A stretch of DNA of 64,000 nucleotides from Halomonas sp. LR3S48 (GTDB lineage Bacteria > Pseudomonadota > Gammaproteobacteria > Pseudomonadales > Halomonadaceae): NCBI RefSeq assembly GCF_025725665.1, contig NZ_CP107009.1:4216001-4280000 (forward strand), in the 5' to 3' direction. The notes under the pieces are model-generated. The model had not been told where the DNA came from. It saw nothing but the letters and a program-made list of their open reading frames with translations, and searched no databases. Shown piece by piece: positions 55,012 to 62,748 of the stretch (the first letter of the stretch is position 1; every line of letters starts with the position of its first letter). The translations under genes and the position numbers were made by a program.

Positions 55012-56304
55012 ATGGATCCCTTTACGCTCACGCTTCTGGCAATCATCGCCCTGGCGCTGTTGGGGCTGCCCATCGGGCTGTCGATGATTTCGGGCTCCAT
55101 CGTCTACCTCCTCATGAACGGAATGGACATGGGGCTGGTGGCCGAGCGATTGCTGAACAGCATGTTCACCGGCTACGTCATTCTCGCGGTGCCTCTGTTC
55201 ATCCTCGCCGCGGAATTGATGAACATCGGCACCATGACCAATCGCCTGCTGCATTTCTGTAATGCCCTGGTCGGACGCTTCCGCGGTGGCCTGGCCTACG
55301 TCAACATCGCGCAGTCGATCATCTTCTCCGGCATGTCCGGGTCGGCCTTCGCCGATGCGGCAGGCTCGGGCCGGATCATCGCCAACATGATGATCCAGGA
55401 CGGACGCTACACCCGCAGCTTCGCCGCTGCCCTGACGGCGAGCGCGGCGGTCATCGGGCCGATCATTCCCCCCTCGATTCCGATGGTGCTCTATGCCCTG
55501 GTGTCCAACGCCTCCATCGGCTACCTGTTTCTCGGCGGCATCATTCCCGGCTTGTTGATGGGCGCTATGCTGATGATCGTGGTGATGGTCACGGCGCGGC
55601 GCCGGCGGTTTCCGGTGGAGGAGCCAACACCGGTACGGGAGTTGCCGGGCATTACCGTTCGCGCGTTCCCGGCGCTGATGCTACCGGTGGTACTGCTGGG
55701 CGGGATCTACAGCGGAGCGATGACACCCACCGAGGCAGCCGCCGTCGCCGCGGCCTACGCCTTCCTGATCTCGGTCCTGCTTTACCGCAACGTCAGTGTG
55801 CGACAGGTTTACGATTCTCTCGTCGCCAGCGCCCGCTCCTCCGTCGCCATCGGCATGCTGATCGCGGGGGCACTGGTGTTCAACTACGTGGTGACGTCCG
55901 AGAACATTCCACAGGCACTGCGCATCTTCCTGGCCGATTACGACCTTTCGGCGTTGCAGTTCCTGCTGCTCGTCAATCTCGTGCTGCTTCTGCTGGGCTG
56001 TCTGCTGGAAGGCACGGCCATCATCCTGATCATCGTGCCGGTGTTCATCCCCACGGCGAATGCCCTGGGCGTCGACCTGGTGCATTTCGGCGTCATCGCG
56101 GTGGTGAACATCATGATCGGGCTGGTGACACCGCCTTACGGGCTACTGATCTTCATCATGCAGAGCATTACCCGCGCCCCATTGCGCAGCCTGTTCCGCG
56201 ATCTCGTCCCGTTCATCGCCGCGCTCTTCGTGTCGCTGGCGGTCATCACGCTCTTTCCCGATCTCGTCCTCTGGCTACCGCGACAGTTCGGCTACCAGGG
56301 CTGA
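55012..56304 (+). CDS. TRAP transporter large permease (DctM family)
   Basis: Twelve-helix sodium-coupled transport subunit of 430 residues. It starts MDPFTLTLLAIIALALLGLPIGLSMISGSIVYL. Conserved DctM blocks are FSGMSGSAFADAAGSGRIIANMMIQDGRYTRSFAAALTASAAVIGPIIPPSIPMVLYAL (about residues 102-160), YSGAMTPTEAAAVAAAYAFLISV, and NIMIGLVTPPYGLLIFIM near residue 365. These match the sodium and substrate site region in the P. profundum/H. influenzae structures. Completes the DctPQM set. Confidence 0.95.
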   Translation: MDPFTLTLLAIIALALLGLPIGLSMISGSIVYLLMNGMDMGLVAERLLNSMFTGYVILAVPLFILAAELMNIGTMTNRLLHFCNALVGRFRGGLAYVNIAQSIIFSGMSGSAFADAAGSGRIIANMMIQDGRYTRSFAAALTASAAVIGPIIPPSIPMVLYALVSNASIGYLFLGGIIPGLLMGAMLMIVVMVTARRRRFPVEEPTPVRELPGITVRAFPALMLPVVLLGGIYSGAMTPTEAAAVAAAYAFLISVLLYRNVSVRQVYDSLVASARSSVAIGMLIAGALVFNYVVTSENIPQALRIFLADYDLSALQFLLLVNLVLLLLGCLLEGTAIILIIVPVFIPTANALGVDLVHFGVIAVVNIMIGLVTPPYGLLIFIMQSITRAPLRSLFRDLVPFIAALFVSLAVITLFPDLVLWLPRQFGYQG

Positions 56305-56325
56305 ATAACGATAAGAGGTAATGCC

Positions 56326-56772
56326 ATGCCCAGCCCCATTCACGTTCTCAACGGCCCGAACCTCAACCGGCTCGGCAAGCGCGAACCAGAGATCTATGGC
56401 CATACCACGCTGGCGGAGGTCGAATCTCTGTGCCGGCAGGCCTCCGGCACCCGGCCGGTGGTGTTCCGCCAGTCCGGCTACGAAGGCCAGTTGGTCGAGT
56501 GGATTCATGAGGCCATCGATGAGCCCGCTGCCGCCATCGTCATCAATCCGGCGGGGCTGACCTTCACCTCGATCCCGATCCTCGACGCGCTCAAGATGTT
56601 TCCCGGGCCGATCATCGAGCTGCATATCTCCAACATCCACCGACGCGAGGAGATCTATCATCGCTCGCTCGTCTCGCGCATCGCCACGGCCGTGATCGCG
56701 GGGCTGGGGCCGTCCGGCTATCGGACGGCCGTCGAGGCCGCGCTACGCCTGGTCGAAGGCACCGATCCATAA
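56326..56772 (+). CDS. aroQ: Type II 3-dehydroquinate dehydratase family protein, with active-site substitutions
   Basis: Small dodecameric-type dehydroquinase of 148 residues, interconverting 3-dehydroquinate and 3-dehydroshikimate. The N-terminus IHVLNGPNLNRLGKREPEIYGHTT holds the catalytic Arg and Tyr loop. HISNIHRREE carries the conserved His-Ser-Asn. However, the canonical GGLTHTS loop reads PAGLTFTS (histidine to phenylalanine), and the Arg of EEFRRHS is EEIYHRS. These residues bind or orient substrate in the Mycobacterium enzyme. It is the last gene of the TRAP operon, 21 bp past dctM, with AGAGG before the ATG. A catabolic quinate role, or an altered specificity, is possible. Confidence 0.85.
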   Translation: MPSPIHVLNGPNLNRLGKREPEIYGHTTLAEVESLCRQASGTRPVVFRQSGYEGQLVEWIHEAIDEPAAAIVINPAGLTFTSIPILDALKMFPGPIIELHISNIHRREEIYHRSLVSRIATAVIAGLGPSGYRTAVEAALRLVEGTDP

Positions 56773-56801
56773 CCGTGTCTGGTTAATCAAGCGCCCCAAT
56801 G

Positions 56802-56823
56802 GCGGCCCCTTTTCAGGGGCCGC
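56802..56823 (+). terminator. Terminator of the TRAP-aroQ operon
   Basis: GCGGCCCC (56802-56809) and GGGGCCGC (56816-56823) form a perfect 8-bp stem, loop TTTTCA, followed by TCTCGTTTA. It lies 30 bp past the aroQ stop. Confidence 0.75.
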
Positions 56824-56886
56824 TCTCGTTTAATGGCTCCCATTTCATCCCCCAAGAGTCTCCGGCTTGTCTGGCCATTGCATAAA

Positions 56887-56913
56887 TTGGAACAAAGTTC
56901 TAAATTGTTCCAA
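56887..56913. promoter_or_regulatory. IclR-like palindromic operator before the FAD oxidoreductase
   Basis: TTGGAACA (56887-56894), eleven bases, TGTTCCAA (56906-56913): a perfect 8-11-8 palindrome ending 24 bp before the ATG at 56937. Its TGGAA/TTCCA arms resemble classical IclR sites; an extra GTTC repeat lies between the arms (56897-56900). It probably overlaps the core promoter. Confidence 0.65.
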
Positions 56914-56936
56914 ACAGCTTCTCAGCGAACCTCTAC

Positions 56937-58679
56937 ATGGCCGACATACGACAGGATTACGACCTGGTGGTGGTAGGTTCCGGCGCCGCCGGCCTCGCCG
57001 CCGCCGTCACCGCCGCCTACCAGGGTCTCGAAGTAGCCGTGGTAGAAAAAGCCGATGCGCTGGGCGGCGCTACCGCCTGGTCAGGCGGCTGGATGTGGGC
57101 CCCGCTCAATCCGCTGGCCAAGGCGGCCGGCATCGATGAAGATCCAGAGACCGTGCGTACCTACCTGCGTCATGAGCTGGGTGAACGCTATGACGCGGCG
57201 AAGATCGACGCCTTCCTCGACGCCGCACCGCGGATGGTCGCCTTCTTCCATGAGAAAACCGCGCTGCAGTTCGCCGACGGCAACGCCATCGCCGACATCC
57301 ACGGCGACACGCCCGGGGCCGGCACCGGCGGCCGCTCGGTGATCGCCGCTCCCTTCGACGGACGCCAACTGAGCAGTGCGACATTGGCCAAGCTGCGCAA
57401 GACCATGCCGGAGACAGCCTTCCTCGGCATGCCGATCCAAGCCGGGCCGGACCTCGCGGCCTTCCTGACCGCTACCCGCTCGCTGAAATCCTTCGTGCAC
57501 GTGGCCCGACGCCTCACCCGCCATTGCCTCGACCTGGCCCGCTACGGCCGTGCCATGCAGCTGGTCAACGGGGTGGCCCTGATAGGGCGATTGGCCAAGT
57601 CCGCCGAGAACCTGGGCGTGGAGATGCACGTCTCATCCTCGGCGAAACGCCTGATCAAGGAGGATGAACGGGTCACCGGCGTGGTGGTCGAGGGCTCGCA
57701 GGGGCAGGTGACCCTGCGAGCCCGATGTGGCGTGGTGCTGGCCGCCGGTGGCTTCCCCTGGGACGTCGAGCGCCGCCGGGAACTCTTCCCGCGCACGCCG
57801 ACGGGCCAGGAGCACTGGCCCCTGCCGCCCCCCTCCGCCAATGGCGACGGCCTGCGTCTGGGCGAGTCGGTGGGCGGCACGGTGGCCACCGACCTCCACT
57901 CACCGGTGGCCTGGGCACCGGTGTCGCTGGTGCCCTGGGGTGATGGCCGTGTCGGTCACTTCCCGCATATCATCGACCGCGGCAAGCCGGGCCTGATCGG
58001 CGTCCTGCAAAGCGGCAGGCGCTTCGTCAACGAGGCCGGCGGCTACTACGACTACGTGGACGCCATGGTCAAGGCGGTGCCCGAGGGCGAGGAGGTCTGC
58101 TCCTGGCTGATCTGCACGCACCACTTCCAGCGTCGTTATGGCCTCGGCATCACCCGTCCGGCGCCGGTCCCCTTCAGGCACTGGATCCGCAAGGGCTACA
58201 TCAAGCGCGGCAGGACACTCGCCGAGCTGGCGCAAGCATGCGGTATCGACCCGGACGGCCTCGCGGCCACCGTGGCCGACTACAACCGCCACGCCGCCCG
58301 GGGCGAGGACCCCGAGTTCGGCCGTGGCTCCACTCCCTACAACCGCAAGCAGGGCGACCCTGCCCACGGCCCCAATCCCTGCGTAGCACCCCTGGACCAG
58401 GGTCCTTTCTATGCAGTGAAGGTAGTCCCGGGCTGCTTCGGCACCTTCGCCGGCCTCGAGACCAACGAGCATGCCCAGGTGCTGAACGCCCAGGGCACGC
58501 CGATCGAGGGCCTCTATGCAGCGGGCAGCGATATGGCCAGCCTCATGGGCGGCTTCTACCCGGCCGGCGGCATCAACCTCGGCCCTGCCATGACCTTTGG
58601 CCATATCGCCGGCCTGCATGCCGCGGGACGGATACGGCACGACGCCGCGAACGCCGGAGCCGACACCGCCCATGCGTGA
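56937..58679 (+). CDS. FAD-dependent oxidoreductase (FAD_binding_2 / ketosteroid-dehydrogenase-like)
   Basis: Flavoprotein of 580 residues. The FAD Rossmann motif DYDLVVVGSGAAGLAAAVTAAYQGLEVAVVEKADALGGATAWSGG is at the N-terminus; a second FAD contact GLYAAGSDMASLMGGFYPAGGINLGPAMTFGHIAG is at the C-terminus. Between them is a substrate domain like those of 3-ketosteroid-delta1-dehydrogenases and fumarate reductases, with SGRRFVNEAGGYYDYVDAMVK. No signal peptide or heme motif was seen. Its stop overlaps the TIM-barrel gene by 8 bp. Flanked by quinate/shikimate genes, it could dehydrogenate a hydroaromatic acid such as shikimate or quinate; this is inference. Confidence 0.87.
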   Translation: MADIRQDYDLVVVGSGAAGLAAAVTAAYQGLEVAVVEKADALGGATAWSGGWMWAPLNPLAKAAGIDEDPETVRTYLRHELGERYDAAKIDAFLDAAPRMVAFFHEKTALQFADGNAIADIHGDTPGAGTGGRSVIAAPFDGRQLSSATLAKLRKTMPETAFLGMPIQAGPDLAAFLTATRSLKSFVHVARRLTRHCLDLARYGRAMQLVNGVALIGRLAKSAENLGVEMHVSSSAKRLIKEDERVTGVVVEGSQGQVTLRARCGVVLAAGGFPWDVERRRELFPRTPTGQEHWPLPPPSANGDGLRLGESVGGTVATDLHSPVAWAPVSLVPWGDGRVGHFPHIIDRGKPGLIGVLQSGRRFVNEAGGYYDYVDAMVKAVPEGEEVCSWLICTHHFQRRYGLGITRPAPVPFRHWIRKGYIKRGRTLAELAQACGIDPDGLAATVADYNRHAARGEDPEFGRGSTPYNRKQGDPAHGPNPCVAPLDQGPFYAVKVVPGCFGTFAGLETNEHAQVLNAQGTPIEGLYAAGSDMASLMGGFYPAGGINLGPAMTFGHIAGLHAAGRIRHDAANAGADTAHA

Positions 58680-59496
58680 GCCGATCTTCTCCCTCGCCGC
58701 CCTCACCGTACTCGAGCTGTCGCCACCCGAGATGGTCGAGGTCGCCGCCCAGGCCGGCTATGAGGCCGTGGGCCTGCGGCTGATTCCCGCCACGCCGGAG
58801 GAGCACCACTTCCCGCTGGCCCAGGATGCCGGTCTGTTACGGCGTACCCGGCAGCGCCTGCATGAAACCGGGCTACGAGTGCTTGATATCGAGATCCTGC
58901 GCCTGAAGCCCGACACCGCCGTGGGCCGGGATTTCCGCCAGGTGCTGGAGATCGGCGCCGAGCTGGGCGCCAGCGAGGTGCTGGTGGCGGGGAACGACGA
59001 CGATGAGGCACGTACCGTCGACAACTTTTCCGCCCTGTGCGAGCTGGCCGCCCCGCTGGGCCTGCATCCGCATCTGGAGTTCATGCCCTGGACGGGAGTG
59101 AAGAACCTGGCCCAGGCGCACCGCATCGTCGCCGCCGCGCGCCAGGCCGGGCAGGGCAACGCCTGCCTGCTGGTCGACGCCTTCCATTTCAACCGCTCGG
59201 CCAGCCGCCTGGGGGATCTTGTGCATGTGCCGCCGGACTGGCTGCGCTACGTGCAGCTGTGCGACGTGGCCGGCCCGATTCCGGACAGCATGGAAGCGAT
59301 CCTGCACGAGGCGAGGCAGCAACGCCGCTTCCCCGGTGATGGCGATATCGACCTGGCAGCCCTGCTGGCAGCCCTACCCTCGGGCCGGCCGTTAAGCCTC
59401 GAGATTCCCACTGAATCGCTGCGTCGCCGAGGCGTCACCGCACTGGAGCGGGCACGGCGGGCGCTCGAGGCGGCACGTGCCGTCGTTGTCGGTTGA
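58672..59496 (+). CDS. Sugar phosphate isomerase/epimerase-like TIM-barrel protein
   Basis: AP-endonuclease-2-family TIM barrel of 274 residues from MREPIFSLAALTVLELSPPEMVEVAAQAGYEAVGLR. Metal-site elements of the fold are visible: HLEFMPWTGVKN (glutamate, about residue 140), LLVDAFHFNRS (aspartate and histidine, about residue 167), LRYVQLCDVAGPI, and SLEIPTE near the end (glutamate). 3-Dehydroshikimate dehydratases of the AsbF/QuiC type have this fold, so it may be a second, single-domain dehydratase. An inosose-dehydratase or isomerase role is equally compatible. It is translationally coupled to the FAD oxidoreductase and converges on the dehydrogenase gene. Confidence 0.83.
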   Translation: MREPIFSLAALTVLELSPPEMVEVAAQAGYEAVGLRLIPATPEEHHFPLAQDAGLLRRTRQRLHETGLRVLDIEILRLKPDTAVGRDFRQVLEIGAELGASEVLVAGNDDDEARTVDNFSALCELAAPLGLHPHLEFMPWTGVKNLAQAHRIVAAARQAGQGNACLLVDAFHFNRSASRLGDLVHVPPDWLRYVQLCDVAGPIPDSMEAILHEARQQRRFPGDGDIDLAALLAALPSGRPLSLEIPTESLRRRGVTALERARRALEAARAVVVG

Positions 59497-59530
59497 TACT
59501 GGTTCGCTGAGAAGCGGCGCCGGCGAACGA

Positions 59531-60391
59531 TCATGGCTCCCTGAGCAGCTCACGGCGGTAATGGGCATAGAGGGTGGCGGCCTGCTCGTCGGCAGCGGCG
59601 CGCTTGGCCTCGTCCTCGCAGAAGCGCTTGAAGGCGTCGACACCCTGGAAGACGAATAGCCCGACACCACTCATCACCTCTGCCCCCGCAGCCTTGGCGG
59701 CAGCGACGAACTCGGTGATTGCCGGCACATAAACGGCATCGAAGATCCAGTGGTGCGCCGCGATCAGCTCCGCGGGTAGCGGGCAGCCCGGGCTCTTTTC
59801 GTGGCCGATGGGGGTGCAGTTGACCAGGCCGTCGCAGGCCGGCACCGTCTCGGCCAGTTGTTCCGGGGTAATGGTGGAGGCGGCAAATCCCTGGGCCTTC
59901 AGCTCCTCGGCCAGCTGACGCGACTTCGTCGGGTCCAGGTCCATCAGCACTATCTCTGAAGCGCCGAGCCGGCCCAGGCCGAAGGCGACCGCCTTGCCCA
60001 CGCCTCCGGTACCAAGCAGCAATACCCGCCCCGGCTCACGCTCGCCGAGAGTGGCACGAAAGCCGCTGATGAAACCGGTGAAATCGGTATTCTCGGCGAA
60101 GATGCCATCCTCTTCGAAGACCAGCGTATTGGCGGCTCCGACCATCCGCGCCCCCTCGGAAGCGCGATCGGCAAGGCGCACGGCATCCTCTTTCCAGGGA
60201 TAGGTGACATTGACGCCCCGGTATCCGACGGCCATCACCTTCCTTACCTGACTCTCGAGCGATTCGATCGGCTGCTCGTTGGCGTCGAACAGGTCATAGG
60301 TGGCGGGTATGCCGGTCAACTTACCGAGCCGCACATGCAGATCCGGCGAGCTGGAGTTCATTATTGCCTTGCCGATCAAGCCCAATTTCAT
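59531..60391 (-). CDS. Shikimate/quinate dehydrogenase (AroE family, probably NAD-dependent)
   Basis: AroE-fold dehydrogenase of 286 residues from MKLGLIGKAIMNSSSPDLHV, with AGGAGA before the ATG. Substrate-site elements: SSSP, the catalytic lysine in GVNVTYPWKEDAV (about residue 75), GAANT and ENTDFTGF. The cofactor loop is LLLGTGGVGKAVAFGLGRLGASEIVLMDLD. The acidic MDLD in place of the NRT of biosynthetic NADP enzymes suggests NAD use and a catabolic role, oxidising shikimate or quinate. It lies 80 bp downstream of quiC on the same strand; the gap has GCGAAC/GTTCGC half sites. Confidence 0.9.
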   Translation of the reverse strand: MKLGLIGKAIMNSSSPDLHVRLGKLTGIPATYDLFDANEQPIESLESQVRKVMAVGYRGVNVTYPWKEDAVRLADRASEGARMVGAANTLVFEEDGIFAENTDFTGFISGFRATLGEREPGRVLLLGTGGVGKAVAFGLGRLGASEIVLMDLDPTKSRQLAEELKAQGFAASTITPEQLAETVPACDGLVNCTPIGHEKSPGCPLPAELIAAHHWIFDAVYVPAITEFVAAAKAAGAEVMSGVGLFVFQGVDAFKRFCEDEAKRAAADEQAATLYAHYRRELLREP

Positions 60392-60411
60392 AACGCCGTC
60401 TCCTGAACGGG

Positions 60412-60425
60412 GCGAACGAGTTCGC
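60412..60425. promoter_or_regulatory. GCGAAC/GTTCGC inverted half sites between quiC and the dehydrogenase gene
   Basis: GCGAACGAGTTCGC is a perfect 14-bp palindrome built from the same hexamers as the PcaR-type sites but in the opposite arm order. It lies 21-34 bp before the dehydrogenase start, and could serve as a separate regulated promoter. Confidence 0.4.
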
Positions 60426-60471
60426 ATAGATCGCGAAAATCAATCCCGGAACAACCACTCACTGCTAGTTC

Positions 60472-62316
60472 TCAGCCGGCCTTGGCCTGGGCCGCGAGGC
60501 GGATGCCGGCGTTGGCCTCGCCGAACTTCTGGTAGTCGCCGCGCCGTTCGACGATCTCGAAGAAGAAGCGCCCCGAGAAGGTCTCGGTATAGGCATGCAG
60601 GAAGTCGCCGTCCTCGTTGCGATCGAACAGGATGTTGCGCGAACGCAGGGCGTCGAGCAGTTCCGGGGCGATGTCGAAGCGTGTCTCCAGGTCGTCGTAG
60701 TAGTTGCGCGGAATCTTCAACAGCGGCAGCCCGCGGGCCAGGATTTCGTCCACGGTGGCGATGATGTCGCGGCTCTCGAAGGCGATCTGCTGCACGCCGC
60801 CGCGAAACTCGCTGAGGAAGCGCCCCGGCTGGGTCTCGCGAGCCTGGGAGACGGTGAGCGGCAGGCGAATGCTGCGGTCGGGGCTGACCACCGCCTGGCT
60901 GATCATCATGCCGTGAGGGTCGACGATCTCGTTCTCTGCCTCGGCGGCAAAGCCGAATACGGTGCGGTAGAACAGCTGCCAGCCCAGCAGTTGCGTCGCC
61001 GGCAAAACGTATGAGAGATGGTCGATACGAACCAGGCCCGCTTCGTCGCGGCTCTCCTGGTCGAAAAGCTCGAAGTCGGTGCGCCACTGCAGGTCGTCGG
61101 CGGCCGCCTCGTCCACCAGGTAGATCAGGCTGCCCTCGACGCCACGCAGCGCCGGGATTTCCATCTCCCCCTCCCCCACCTGGCTGCGGAACAGCGGCGC
61201 CTTGAAGGCCCGGGCACGCTCCAGCGCCCGCTCCACGTCGTCGACCCGAAAGCCCACGGCGCACACCGAGGTGCCATGCAGTAGCCGAAAGGTGTGGGCG
61301 AAGCTGTCGGTCTCGAAATTGAGTACCAAGTGGATCTCGCCCTGCTTCCATAGCTCCACGTTCTTGGAGCGATGGCGCCCCACATGGCGAAAACCCAGCG
61401 CATCGATGAACTCGCCCAGGGGGCCGGCGCTCTCCTCGTCGAGGGTGAACTCGATGAAATGCACACCATGGTAGTGTGGCGCGGCTGGCAGCTCGCTCGC
61501 CCAAGGCCCGGCATCGACCAGGTTCTCGAGCCAGATCAGCGAGCGCAGGCCATCCAGGGCAGTCACCTCGGTCGGGGCGGCGCGGAAGGCATCACTGAAG
61601 ATCTCGAGCGAAAGGGGCCCGTCATAGCCCGACTTGCCCAGCTCGGCCATGAAAGCCTGGAGCGGCAGGCGTCCCTGGCCGGGAAAGCAGCGGAAATGTC
61701 GGCTCCACTGCAGGATGTCCATGTCCAGCAGCGGCGCATCGGCCAGTTGGACGAAGAAGATCTTCTCCTTGGGGATCTTGCCGATGGCGGAGAGGTCGTG
61801 CCGGCGAGAGAGGATATGGAAACTGTCGAGTACCACACCAAGATTGGGATGGTCGGCACGGCGAACCACCTCCCAGGCATCACGATAGTCAGAGATATGG
61901 CGCCCCCAGGCCAGTGCCTCGAAACCGATACGAATGCTTCGCCGGGCGGCCCGTTCCGCCAGCTCGCGCAGATCGGCCACGGTGCGATCCATATCGTCGA
62001 TGCTCTGGGGCGAGACGTTGCTGCACACCAGCAGGAAATCGGTGCTGAGCTGCTCCATCAGGTCGAACTTGCGCTCGGCACGCTGAAAGTTGCGGCTACG
62101 CTGTGGCTCGGGCATGGCCTCGAAGTCGCGAAACGGCTGGAAGGCGACGATGGCCAGACCCAGACGCTCGCAGAGCCGACGCACCTCCTCGGGTGAACCG
62201 TCGAACGAGAGCAGGTCGTTCTCGAAGATCTCCACACCCTCGAAGCCCGCACGAGCGATCGCTTCCAGCTTGGTCCTGAGATCGCCGCTCAAGCAGACCG
62301 TGGCAATGGCACGCAT
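60472..62316 (-). CDS. quiC: 3-dehydroshikimate dehydratase (two-domain, TIM barrel plus VOC/HPPD-like)
   Basis: Converts 3-dehydroshikimate to protocatechuate. 614 residues from MRAIATVCLSGDLRTKLEAIARAGFEGVEIFENDLL; GGGAGG lies eight bases ahead, with a second ATG two codons upstream less well spaced. Residues 1-275 are the TIM-barrel dehydratase domain, with metal-site elements GFEALAWG, GVVLDSFHILSR (Asp, His), FVQLADAP and SLEIFSD. From about residue 290 comes a hydroxyphenylpyruvate-dioxygenase-like VOC pair: HFIEFTLDEESAGPLGEFIDALGFRHVGRHRSKNV, IDHLSYVLP, and FFFEIVERRGDY at the end. This matches QuiC1-type fusions of Pseudomonas. Product protocatechuate feeds PcaHG. Confidence 0.92.
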   Translation of the reverse strand: MRAIATVCLSGDLRTKLEAIARAGFEGVEIFENDLLSFDGSPEEVRRLCERLGLAIVAFQPFRDFEAMPEPQRSRNFQRAERKFDLMEQLSTDFLLVCSNVSPQSIDDMDRTVADLRELAERAARRSIRIGFEALAWGRHISDYRDAWEVVRRADHPNLGVVLDSFHILSRRHDLSAIGKIPKEKIFFVQLADAPLLDMDILQWSRHFRCFPGQGRLPLQAFMAELGKSGYDGPLSLEIFSDAFRAAPTEVTALDGLRSLIWLENLVDAGPWASELPAAPHYHGVHFIEFTLDEESAGPLGEFIDALGFRHVGRHRSKNVELWKQGEIHLVLNFETDSFAHTFRLLHGTSVCAVGFRVDDVERALERARAFKAPLFRSQVGEGEMEIPALRGVEGSLIYLVDEAAADDLQWRTDFELFDQESRDEAGLVRIDHLSYVLPATQLLGWQLFYRTVFGFAAEAENEIVDPHGMMISQAVVSPDRSIRLPLTVSQARETQPGRFLSEFRGGVQQIAFESRDIIATVDEILARGLPLLKIPRNYYDDLETRFDIAPELLDALRSRNILFDRNEDGDFLHAYTETFSGRFFFEIVERRGDYQKFGEANAGIRLAAQAKAG

Positions 62317-62748
62317 CCTCATCCCCTCCCGGCCCCTATCACCTGACAGCGATGAGCAGCCTTCTTGTTCGTTCAAGATTCCATCGTCCCGCCTCGCGCA
62401 GAACTGGAACACGGTTTCGATGTTCGCATGACGGCCTTAAGTTCGCAATATCTACGGCTCTCGTCGAGTTCCCATCGGGATGAGCCTTTCTTGGGCTTCG
62501 AGGAATATCATAGAGGTGCACTTTGCCCTTGGCTCCCTTCTTTGCTTTTTGGCGCACCTGCGTTGGCAGCGCCATGTATTAAACCTTCGTCGCAGAAAAC
62601 CCTCTGGGCATTGACAGTATTGGAAGGGAGTTCTAGTGTTCGCAAAAAGCACTATCGTTCGCAAAGCGAACACAAGTTCACTCCTGCCAAGACAGGAAGC
62701 GTCATCGGTCGACATAACAACCAATCACAACACCCCCCGGAGGATTCC
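62317..62748. promoter_or_regulatory. Divergent control region quiC / tctC with several PcaR-type half sites
   Basis: A 432-bp gap without a credible gene. Near quiC two direct GTTCGC half sites start at 62422 and 62441, 19 bp apart. Near tctC there is a full palindrome (62657-62671) and an upstream half site GTTCGC at 62638-62643. PobR/PcaU-type regulators use a palindrome plus an extra direct half site, matching this layout. Confidence 0.6.
62657..62671. promoter_or_regulatory. PcaR-type operator before the second TTT transporter
   Basis: GTTCGCAAAGCGAAC, a perfect 5-5-5 palindrome differing from the pcaB/pcaR site (40932) at one base in the spacer. It lies 78 bp upstream of tctC at 62749. 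It ties transport and quiC to the IclR regulator of the pca genes. Confidence 0.75.

Noticed and set aside
59502..59528. GTTCGC-N15-GCGAAC arms resembling PcaR sites
   Set aside because: They lie between the 3' ends of two convergent genes, where an operator is unlikely; more probably a chance match or a terminator hairpin.
62365..62748. N-terminal extension of TctC by 128 codons
   Set aside because: It would cover the PcaR-type operator and precede a perfect signal peptide; the ATG at 62749 has a strong ribosome site.
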